DNA from: an uncultured Eisenbergiella sp.
GTDB taxonomy: Bacteria > Bacillota > Clostridia > Lachnospirales > Lachnospiraceae
Direction: 5' to 3'
Assembly (NCBI GenBank): GCA_910585455.1
Contig: CAJUEL010000071.1
Coordinates: forward strand, 1-16,488
DNA: 16,488 bases
Below the pieces are notes generated by a model that saw only the letters and a program-made list of their open reading frames with translations, had not been told where the DNA came from and searched no databases. The stretch's first letter is position 1. Every line of letters begins with the position of its first letter. Shown piece after piece: positions 1-6,255 of this stretch. Made by a program: the position numbers and the translations under genes.

Positions 1-204
1 GTAACGATTATGATGAGTTTATTTGATGACGAGCAGATTATGAGGACTTATGCGAAAGATATGGCAAGGGAAACGACAAAAAGAAATGCGATAACAATGT
101 TAAAGAAAGGGCGAATTTCAGTAGAAGAAATACCCACTTTTTTCCCCGAATTGACATCAGATGATGTAGAAGAAATCGAAAAGGAAATTATGCAGTTAGC
201 ATAA
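1..204 (+). CDS. C-terminal part of an Rpn-family (PD-(D/E)XK) nuclease/transposase-like protein
   Basis: The reading frame is open at the left edge (VTI precedes the first ATG), so this is the 3' end of a longer gene. The visible 67 residues are helical and charged (DEQIMRTYAKDMARE, then LKKGRISVEEIPTFFPELT, ending EEIEKEIMQLA). This matches the tail seen in Rpn-type recombination-promoting nucleases and PD-(D/E)XK transposase-family proteins of Lachnospiraceae, where a K-K-G-(R/K)-x-S-x-E-E-I segment follows the nuclease core. No catalytic residues lie inside the window, so activity cannot be judged. It is followed directly by other mobile-element debris. Family assignment rests on recall of the tail motif and is moderate. 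Confidence 0.6.
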   Translation, partial: VTIMMSLFDDEQIMRTYAKDMARETTKRNAITMLKKGRISVEEIPTFFPELTSDDVEEIEKEIMQLA

Positions 205-241
205 GTGAAAAGCAATTAAATATCAAAGTAACAGCGTAAAG

Positions 242-460
242 GTGCATGGAAACAGCGTCACCAGTATCGCTGGCGTCTACTCCCTCCTTAAGGAAAGCTT
301 CAATGACATCCTGCAGGAACTGATGGAAGCGGAGCTGGATGCTTCCCCACAGGTCAGGGAATGGCAGTCCCGCCCTCTTTCACCTGTCTGCCCTTTCATT
401 TTTATGGACTGCATCCATTATTAGGTACGGGAAGATGGGCGTATCCTGAGCAGGGCTGCT
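242..460 (+). pseudogene. IS256-family (Mutator) transposase remnant
   Basis: Frame 242 reads NSVTSIAGVYSLLKESFNDI and QELMEAELDAS, typical of the N-terminal part of IS256-type transposases. It then jumps directly to QVREWQSRPLSPV and FIFMDCIHY, which in intact enzymes lies much further on, around the first catalytic Asp. The join near base 343 therefore marks an internal deletion. A TAG at 422-424 interrupts the frame, and the same frame continues beyond it as VREDGRILSRAA to about 460. After that the similarity ends. Deletion plus in-frame stop plus missing C-terminal half make this a dead copy. Bases 461-636 hold nothing I recognise on either strand. From 205 to 919 there is no intact gene. 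Confidence 0.8.
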
Positions 461-636
461 GACCATAAACTGAAAGCCGCCCCAGCCTTATTCCGGAGGC
501 CGGGTGTAGGCAGAGCCCACGAAGGTAATCCTTAGAATGCCTTGATTTTGATGTCCAAAAATTCAGGAATATTGACCTCTTATCAGAGGAACTTAAATCT
601 CCATAGACACAAGATTTTTTACAGCCTCTCCTATCG

Positions 637-789
637 TATAAAAACGGTTTTACTGGCATCCGCCATTTTACCGATGACGGGATATCCGGCACGACCTTTG
701 AACGTGAGGGACTACAGGCCATGCTCGCGGAGGTAGAGAAAGGCACCATCGGCATTATCATCATAAAGGACTTTTCGTGCGGCAATTAA
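637..789 (+). pseudogene. Large serine recombinase fragment (TnpX/Tn4451-like resolvase domain)
   Basis: The frame reads YKNGFTGIRHFTDDGISGTT, then FEREGLQAMLAEVEKGTIG and IIIIKDFSCGN before a TAA at 787-789. This is the middle of the N-terminal resolvase domain of large serine recombinases from Tn4451-type and related conjugative elements, where the usual text is (K/E)NGFTNIRHFTDDG...IVKD(M/L)SR-GRN. The upstream part carrying the catalytic Ser is absent, the SR-GRN motif is damaged (DFSCGN), and everything downstream is missing. It is a non-functional scar left by a conjugative or mobilisable element. Confidence 0.75.
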
Positions 790-828
790 TGTATGAAATG
801 AAAGAAACTGATTCCTTAAAAGACAAAA

Positions 829-857
829 TTGCATGATTCGATCAACAATGTTACAAT
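829..857 (+). promoter_or_regulatory. Sigma-A-type promoter for the HD-domain gene
   Basis: TTGCAT at 829-834 and TACAAT at 852-857 are separated by exactly 17 bases, a near-consensus vegetative promoter. The predicted start near 864 would leave a leader of about 55 bases before the ribosome site at 904-910. No operator-like symmetry was seen beside it. Confidence 0.6.
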
Positions 858-919
858 GGATGATGGGTTTACGGTCACATGGCAACCAATGAGAAACCGG
901 TACAGGAGGGATACTTACT

Positions 920-1600
920 TTGAACAGGGAAACATATTGTCTGCTTGAAAATTACATGATTGGCTGTATGAAAGATACGGCCCATGATAAAGAACACGTG
1001 TATCGCGTGCTGTACAATGCGCTGGATATTGCTAAGACAGAAAACAATGTAAATTATGATGTTCTGATTGCATCATGTCTGTTGCACGATATCGGGAGAA
1101 AAGAGCAATTTGAGAATCCTGCCCTATGTCATGCCGTTGTAGGGAGCGAAAAAGCTTATCAATTTCTTTTAGCGCATGACTTTGAAGTTTCCTGTGCGGA
1201 ACAGGTAAAGCAATGTATCAGGACACATAGATATAGAAAAAATACTCCGCCCCAGAGCTTAGAGGCAAAAATCTTATTTGACGCGGATAAATTAGATGTA
1301 GCGGGAGCGATGGGAATTGCAAGAACATTACTTTATAAGGGCATTGTTGCGGAACCGTTGTATTCCACGCTGCCGGACGGTTCTGTTTCCACCGGGGAAA
1401 ATGATACCGCACCATCCTTTTTTCAGGAATATAAATACAAATTGGAAAAGTTGTATTCCAATTTTTATACGGAAAGAGCAGCGGCAATCGCCAAAGAGCG
1501 GCAATCTATTGCCGTTGAATTTTATAACAGTCTTTATCGGGAGATAAATTCGGCGTATCAGAATGGAACAAGGGAGTTAAATGTTATAGTTCAGCCGTAA
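920..1600 (+). CDS. HD-domain metal-dependent phosphohydrolase
   Basis: A 226-residue cytoplasmic HD-superfamily protein. The metal-binding pattern is complete: H22-D23 (AHDKEH), H56-D57 in SCLLHDIGR, H71, H103 in RTHRYR, and D121/D123 in the FDADKLD motif. Such proteins hydrolyse phosphate esters, often nucleotides, but the substrate cannot be read from sequence. The layout resembles stand-alone YedJ-like HD hydrolases. The start is TTG at 920 because a strong AGGAGGG at 904-910 sits 9 bases upstream; an ATG at 889 is in another frame. The gene is monocistronic, behind its own promoter, between mobile-element scars and a decayed gene, and is more AT-rich than the operons to its right, so it may be part of an acquired segment. 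Confidence 0.85.
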   Translation: MNRETYCLLENYMIGCMKDTAHDKEHVYRVLYNALDIAKTENNVNYDVLIASCLLHDIGRKEQFENPALCHAVVGSEKAYQFLLAHDFEVSCAEQVKQCIRTHRYRKNTPPQSLEAKILFDADKLDVAGAMGIARTLLYKGIVAEPLYSTLPDGSVSTGENDTAPSFFQEYKYKLEKLYSNFYTERAAAIAKERQSIAVEFYNSLYREINSAYQNGTRELNVIVQP

Positions 1601-1628
1601 AGCTGGGCGGTTACAGTCAAATACTTTA

Positions 1629-2081
1629 TCAGGGGGAAAAAGGGAGAGAAATCCATAAATCAGAGTAAAATAGACCAGGTATGGATTCTGGCTTTGCCGC
1701 CTTATACCTCTCGTTCCTCCTGTCCACAAACTGTCGAATATCCATTTCATGATAAGGGCCATACAACGTCATGACATCCTCAATGGAAACATAGCGCGCA
1801 ATTTCCTCAAAACGCATGGCCGTTGCCCACTGATAATATGCCAGTGCCCAGCCGGTCCAGAATTCTTCGCTGCGGTTTTGTGTATACCGTGGTTTTACCC
1901 TGCTAATCTCTATCTTTGACCTCTCCAGCACTTCATAGGCAAGTTCCGTTCCAGATCTCCCCACGAGCACCTGAAAATCTCCCTCCCCAAAACGGAGACT
2001 CCATTCTCCCGTCCGGGGGTTGCCTCCCGCGGCAGCATCACGATATAATTTCGGTACAGCGTTCCCGGGCAACGCGATCAC
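1629..2081 (-). pseudogene. Decayed hypothetical gene of the 'WxGWALAYYQW' family, C-terminal HTH lost
   Basis: The conserved core runs from FGEGDFQVLVGRSGTELAYE through RSEEFWTGWALAYYQW, EIARYVSIEDVMTLYGPYHE and MDIRQFVDRRNERYKAAKP. In intact relatives that I recall from Clostridia, this segment is followed by a short XRE-type helix-turn-helix tail. Here it ends instead in about 17 unrelated residues (IPGLFYSDLWISLPFSP). The first ~25 residues also do not resemble the family, have no ribosome site, start at a GTG, and overlap the TATAAT promoter of the divergent operon. Both ends therefore look replaced, so I call it a remnant, although a short expressed protein cannot be excluded. The family is often found beside toxin-antitoxin-like genes; its function is unknown. 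Confidence 0.55.
2020..2049 (+). promoter_or_regulatory. Promoter of the regulator-ABC transporter operon
   Basis: A perfect TATAAT at 2044-2049 lies 18 bases after TTGCCT at 2020-2025. The implied start is near 2056, giving a leader of about 50 bases before the ATG at 2107. It lies inside the N-terminal part of the divergent remnant, supporting the view that this part is not true coding sequence. Confidence 0.55.
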
Positions 2082-2106
2082 TATTCCACCACAGGAGGAT
2101 TCCGAA

Positions 2107-2922
2107 ATGGATCAGAGCAAAATAGGCAAATTCATCGCAGATACGAGAAAAAGGCAGGGTATGACGCAAAAGCAGCTCGCAGAGCGGATCAACGTGACGG
2201 ATAAAACGGTATCGAAATGGGAAACCGGATACCGCATGCCGGACGCATCAATTCTTCCGGAGCTTGGCGCTGCTCTGCAGGTGGATGTCAACGAGCTGCT
2301 GGCAGGGGAATCCTTTTCCTCGCAGGAGCTTTCCAGAGAAGAATACGCGCAAAAATCAGAGCACAATCTCGTAGAGCTGGTCGGCGAACTGAACGAAATG
2401 GAACGAAAAAGGAAAGGCGGAAGCCTCGGCGTCATGATCGGCACTGCATTCCTCGGACTGTCATGTGCGGTGCTGCTTTTCTCATCCCTGCGGCCGGGAA
2501 ATGTTCTGGACATTTTCGACTGGCCCACACTGCTCAGCCTTCTGGGATTAAAGCTCCTGCTCCTCTCCATATCCGGCTGGTTTTGCGACTACGCAAACGC
2601 CTGGAAAGCATGTCTGCCGGGAAACAGAAATCTGCCGGATAAAGAACTGGAGGCAGCCATGCATGCCATCCGGTACGCCGGCAGCTTAACGGTCGGCCTG
2701 GGCGCGCTCATCGCCTCGCTGAGCCTGTTTTCTCTGCTGTATTATACCGATCATTCCGTATCGATTTTGCCCGCCCTCGCACAGACCGTGCTGGCTCTGC
2801 TCTATACCGCGATCCTGGAAATCGCCTATGTGATCCTGCTTTATCGAATGCGCCGGATGCTCCTGAACAGAAAATCAACATCCCTACAGGAATCAAGGGG
2901 GGAATCGTTTGAAAGGATGTAA
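2107..2922 (+). CDS. XRE-family regulator with four transmembrane segments
   Basis: A 271-residue protein. Residues 1-66 form a Cro/C1-type helix-turn-helix (IGKFIADTRKRQGMTQKQLA, VTDKTVSKWETGYRMP, VDVNELLAGE). A charged linker follows, then hydrophobic segments at about 105-128, 138-160, 190-213 and 220-246, ending in a basic tail. The start is ATG 2107 because AGGAGG at 2093-2098 lies 8 bases upstream; an in-frame extension to 2020 would cross the promoter and reads as low-quality sequence. The DNA-binding head is thus probably anchored in the membrane. It is the first gene of the operon, 39 bases before the ATPase, so it most likely senses the state of the transporter or a membrane signal and controls the same operon. 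That role is inferred from context. Confidence 0.9.
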   Translation: MDQSKIGKFIADTRKRQGMTQKQLAERINVTDKTVSKWETGYRMPDASILPELGAALQVDVNELLAGESFSSQELSREEYAQKSEHNLVELVGELNEMERKRKGGSLGVMIGTAFLGLSCAVLLFSSLRPGNVLDIFDWPTLLSLLGLKLLLLSISGWFCDYANAWKACLPGNRNLPDKELEAAMHAIRYAGSLTVGLGALIASLSLFSLLYYTDHSVSILPALAQTVLALLYTAILEIAYVILLYRMRRMLLNRKSTSLQESRGESFERM

Positions 2923-2926
2923 CAGT

Positions 2927-2940
2927 TCAGACTTGTCTGA
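2927..2940. promoter_or_regulatory. Perfect 14-bp inverted repeat between regulator and ATPase genes
   Basis: TCAGACTTGTCTGA is perfectly symmetric, with 6-bp arms and a TT centre, in the 39-bp gap. It ends 10 bases before the AGGAG ribosome site of the ATPase gene. It could be an operator or a small mRNA hairpin tuning translation of the next gene. Neither is shown. Confidence 0.3.
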
Positions 2941-2961
2941 CCTGTTGCGAAAGGAGAAAAA

Positions 2962-3762
2962 ATGACCGCTTTATTGGAAACCAGAAATCTGACCAAAAAA
3001 TATCAAGAAGGAACCACCAAAATCCACGCCGTAGACCATGTGAATCTGCAGGTCGATGCAGGCGACTTTGTCATGATCATGGGCGCTTCCGGCTCCGGAA
3101 AAACAAGCCTGCTCCATCTCCTTGCCGGTATCGACAGCTTTGACGAAGGAACCGTTCTGTATGCGCTGCAGCCCTCCGCAAAAACCGCCGCTCACTCCTG
3201 TCCGGACAGCGCCGATTTTTCCCGTATGAGCGAAACGGCAAAGACGATATTCCGGCGCACACATATCGGAATCGTTTTCCAGCAGCAATGCCTGATTCCG
3301 GATCTCTCCGTCTATGAAAATATCCTGTTGCCGCTGATGCTGGACAAAAGCAGAAAGGGAAAAGCTTCTGCGAAGGATACCGTTCTGCGCCTGTGCGGGC
3401 AGTTCGGCTTAAAGGAGCATGCCAGGAAATATCCCTCCCAATTGTCCGGCGGACAGCAGCAGCGGACCGCCATACTGCGTGCGGTCATAAACCAGCCGCC
3501 GCTTCTGTTGTGCGACGAACCGACAGGAAGCCTCAATTCGGCGCAGTCTGATACCGTAATGGAGCTGTTGCAGGAATTGAACCGGAAAGGACAGACGATC
3601 CTTCTGGTCACCCATGACGTGAGGGTTGCCGCCAGAGGCAGCCGGGTCATCTACATCGGGGACGGGCGCATAACGGGCGAGCTGAAATTTGCAGATGGGC
3701 TCCATCCTTCCGAAAGCAGGGAAGAGGCGCTTTTAAGATTTTTACAGGCAAGGGGGTGGTAA
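2962..3762 (+). CDS. ABC transporter ATP-binding protein, MacB/LolD/BceA type
   Basis: A 266-residue ATPase with every functional motif: Walker A GASGSGKTS (41-49), Q-loop around FQQQ (106-109), signature LSGGQQQR (161-168), Walker B LLLCDEP (181-187) and H-loop THD (217-219). The motif spelling and the partner gene place it in the MacB/LolD/BceA group that drives mechanotransmission by FtsX-type permeases rather than bulk transport. An insertion of roughly 25 residues (about 68-95, Ser/Ala rich) sits between Walker A and the Q-loop, where relatives have a shorter loop. A good ribosome site (AAAGGAG) precedes the ATG. Its stop codon lies within the ribosome site of the permease gene, so the two are tightly coupled. 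Likely tasks are export of, or resistance to, a peptide antibiotic or a lipoprotein-like substrate. Confidence 0.92.
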   Translation: MTALLETRNLTKKYQEGTTKIHAVDHVNLQVDAGDFVMIMGASGSGKTSLLHLLAGIDSFDEGTVLYALQPSAKTAAHSCPDSADFSRMSETAKTIFRRTHIGIVFQQQCLIPDLSVYENILLPLMLDKSRKGKASAKDTVLRLCGQFGLKEHARKYPSQLSGGQQQRTAILRAVINQPPLLLCDEPTGSLNSAQSDTVMELLQELNRKGQTILLVTHDVRVAARGSRVIYIGDGRITGELKFADGLHPSESREEALLRFLQARGW

Positions 3763-3764
3763 AT

Positions 3765-6128
3765 TTGAAAGCCGTTTTATTATGCGGGCTGGCAAAGCTG
3801 AGGCGCAAAAAAATCCCGTTTTTTCTGCTGGGGAGCTGTATTCTGATCACCGCGGCGCTGCTGGTAAACGCTCTTATTTTGCTGCATGACTTAACCGCGG
3901 TATATGACCGGGCATATGAAAAAATGGACGGTCCCCATCTGTGCTGCCTGTGGAGCCACGAAACGATTCCAACAGATACCGTCCGGCAATATCTGGACAG
4001 CCTGCCAAATACCTTTACCTGGCAGATCACGGAAAATACGAAAACCGTCGAATATATGGAAAAGGATGGTGTGCGGCTCGCCAACGGCATCCTGCTGGAG
4101 CTTCCCAAAACGGCGGCGGACCAGGACATGCTTTCGCCTCGGATACCGGAAGGGGAAACGCTTACCATTCCCGGAAAGCATGAAATCTGGATCACGGCAA
4201 AAATGGCAAACATTCTGCATCTGAATACAGGGGACGATATCACCCTGCAGCTGGCGGATCAATCCGTACAGGCAAGGGTTGTACAAATCGTGGCTGATCC
4301 TGTTTATGGAGGCAGCAGCACAAACGTATACCGGATGTGGTGCGGATACGGTCTGCTTGCGGACTTTCCTGCAGCCAAAAACAATGCGGCGAGCTATCTG
4401 GAAATCCGGTTCGACGAATACAGCCGCCAGGCGGAGCAGAATTTCATCCGCAGGACGGAAGAATATTTCCGGATGCCTCTGGGCAATGCGCTTTATACCT
4501 ATGATCAGATAAAAAGCGGTTATACCGCGCCCTGGCGTCTGATCGGAGCGATCTTCTGCCTTGTCAGCATCATTTTGGCTGTCACGGTAATCCTCCTGAC
4601 GCTGTTTCTGATCAAAAGCGACATGGAGGAAGATATCCGGAGCATCGGCATTTATAAATCCATGGGCATGACCGGCGCACAGCTTGCGGGAATCTTCCTG
4701 TTCTGCTACGGCACGCTCGCTTTCCTGAGCGCCGGTCTGGGCAGCGTTCTGGGCGGATGGTTGAACCGGGCGATCCTGACCGGAATTCTTGGCGACATCG
4801 GAATCTATACCGTTTCCTTCGCCAAAACCGGAGGCTGTCAGCTTTTTGTCTGGCTTGCTCTGCAAAGCGCCGTCATGACGCTCTGCTTTTGCTTAAGCTT
4901 CCGGACCCGGACGCTCAATGCGTCCCGCGCTGTCCGGACAGGCGCGCTGTTGACAGCTCAAAGAAATGGGAAGAGACCGAAAAGTGCCTGCTGTAACGGC
5001 AGAATCTCCTTTTCCCTGCACTATGCGGTCAGGGGTATCCGCACCAGGAAAGTGCGCTATGCCTTTATTGCAGGCGTATCCCTGATACTGGGCTGCCTTT
5101 CCGTCCTCTGCCTGGGCAGTCTGTACGCTGTCCAAAATATTGACCGGGAACCGGAGCTGTGGGGCTTTCTCGACACGGATATTTACGTCACTTCCCTGGA
5201 GGACATCCCGGTGAGCGCGATCCTGTCCGAATTGGAAAAGGAACCGCAGGTTGCTTATGCCTACGGCGTGAATAAAATATCCTCCCAATATAAGCCCGGT
5301 CATCTGGATACCTGGCAAAGCATTGTAACAGAGCTCTATGAATTGCCGTGGAATGATCACATAAAGGACAGGTCTCTCTACGGCAGACGTCCCATGAAGG
5401 AAAATGAAATCGGAATCGGATTGACACTTGCCGAAAAATACGGGCTGCAGGTCGGTGAATCGATCGAGCTGACCGTAAACGGTGAAAAAAGGTCTTACGA
5501 AATCACCGGAATTTTCCAGACGCTTTCCAGCTATGGAAATGTCATACGGATGGTTACAGAAAATCTGGATCAATTTACCAGAGCTAACGACACATACGGC
5601 GATTACATGCTGGTCCTCTCAAAGGGCATTGACAAATGGGAATACGCGAGAGAACTGGCGGAGCGCTATGATGGAAGCTTTTCCTTCATCGCGTCCAAAT
5701 CAAACGGAGAAAATATCTCCGGCATCCTGGCTCCCGCCGTCAAAACCGTTTTGACAGTTTTGCTCGCCATCACGGTTTTAGTCACCATGAACCTCACTTT
5801 TCTGCTCGTCCGGCAGGAGCAGGGCATGATCGGGCTGTTAAAAGCAATCGGCATGACCTCCCGGCAGATCGCAGCCATTTATCTGTGGCGAAACTGCCTG
5901 TCCGCGTTTGCAGGAAACAGCCTGGGAGTTCTGGCAGGCATATGGATCGTTCCCGGTCTGCTGACTCCCTTTGCCCGGTCGCTGGGGCTGGCTGCTTTCC
6001 CCTTTACAGCCTCCCTGCCGGGAACGGTTGAAAGCCTTCTCCTGCTGCCCGTATGCATATGCGCGGCCACATGCTTCATCCTGAAAGCCATAAACGCGAT
6101 TTCCATCCGGCAGCTGGTGTGTGAATAG
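3765..6128 (+). CDS. ABC transporter permease with two FtsX domains
   Basis: A protein of about 787 residues, the partner of the preceding ATPase. The order is: TM1 at about 17-40; a large extracytoplasmic domain to about 250; TM2-4 at about 257-284, 304-332 and 358-379; then TM5 at 433-456, a second outside domain (about 460-650), and TM6-8 at 652-681, 702-732 and 754-776. Both halves carry the FtsX-type motif after the middle helix (SIGIYKSMGMT and MIGLLKAIGMT). I chose TTG 3765 because GGGGGTGG ends 5 bases upstream; a GTG at 3756 in the same frame would add three residues but lies inside that ribosome site. The arrangement fits the MacB/BceB-like superfamily of Firmicutes, usually linked to peptide sensing, detoxification or export. 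The actual substrate is not evident. Confidence 0.9.
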   Translation: MKAVLLCGLAKLRRKKIPFFLLGSCILITAALLVNALILLHDLTAVYDRAYEKMDGPHLCCLWSHETIPTDTVRQYLDSLPNTFTWQITENTKTVEYMEKDGVRLANGILLELPKTAADQDMLSPRIPEGETLTIPGKHEIWITAKMANILHLNTGDDITLQLADQSVQARVVQIVADPVYGGSSTNVYRMWCGYGLLADFPAAKNNAASYLEIRFDEYSRQAEQNFIRRTEEYFRMPLGNALYTYDQIKSGYTAPWRLIGAIFCLVSIILAVTVILLTLFLIKSDMEEDIRSIGIYKSMGMTGAQLAGIFLFCYGTLAFLSAGLGSVLGGWLNRAILTGILGDIGIYTVSFAKTGGCQLFVWLALQSAVMTLCFCLSFRTRTLNASRAVRTGALLTAQRNGKRPKSACCNGRISFSLHYAVRGIRTRKVRYAFIAGVSLILGCLSVLCLGSLYAVQNIDREPELWGFLDTDIYVTSLEDIPVSAILSELEKEPQVAYAYGVNKISSQYKPGHLDTWQSIVTELYELPWNDHIKDRSLYGRRPMKENEIGIGLTLAEKYGLQVGESIELTVNGEKRSYEITGIFQTLSSYGNVIRMVTENLDQFTRANDTYGDYMLVLSKGIDKWEYARELAERYDGSFSFIASKSNGENISGILAPAVKTVLTVLLAITVLVTMNLTFLLVRQEQGMIGLLKAIGMTSRQIAAIYLWRNCLSAFAGNSLGVLAGIWIVPGLLTPFARSLGLAAFPFTASLPGTVESLLLLPVCICAATCFILKAINAISIRQLVCE

Positions 6129-6131
6129 GTG

Positions 6132-6180
6132 TGGTCAGGGCACTGCTTTTACTCCGTGACCAGTAACGAACTGTTACCGG
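6132..6180. repeat. Dispersed palindromic element, copy A
   Basis: This spacer after the permease gene holds two overlapping symmetries: TGGTCA (6132-6137) with TGACCA (6157-6162), and GTAAC-gaact-GTTAC around 6163-6177. A 19-base core, actccgtgaccagtaacga (6151-6169), recurs exactly in inverted orientation at 14622-14640. Both copies are intergenic. This suggests a REP-like family in the genome. Confidence 0.5.
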
Positions 6181-6222
6181 CTTTCAAACAATTTATTTGA
6201 ATCATGTTTCTGTATTTTAAAA

Positions 6223-6245
6223 GGGATGCCGGACTTCGGCATCCC
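6223..6245. terminator. Bidirectional intrinsic terminator between permease gene and glgB
   Basis: GGGATGCCG (6223-6231) pairs perfectly with CGGCATCCC (6237-6245) around a five-base loop. A run of A bases precedes it and TCTTT follows, so it can work in both directions. The T-tract on the minus strand makes it better for glgB, whose stop codon is 11 bases away. It separates two convergent operons. Confidence 0.8.
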
Positions 6246-6255
6246 TCTTTCACAA

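Noticed and set aside
889..919. ATG at 889 as a start for the HD gene
   Set aside because: It is in a different frame from the HD motifs and soon ends; TTG 920 has the AGGAGGG site.
2020..2106. N-terminal extension of the XRE regulator to 2020
   Set aside because: It would include the TATAAT promoter and the AGGAGG site; the HTH domain begins right after ATG 2107.
3756..3764. GTG start for the permease
   Set aside because: It lies inside the GGGGGTGG ribosome site; TTG 3765 has proper spacing.
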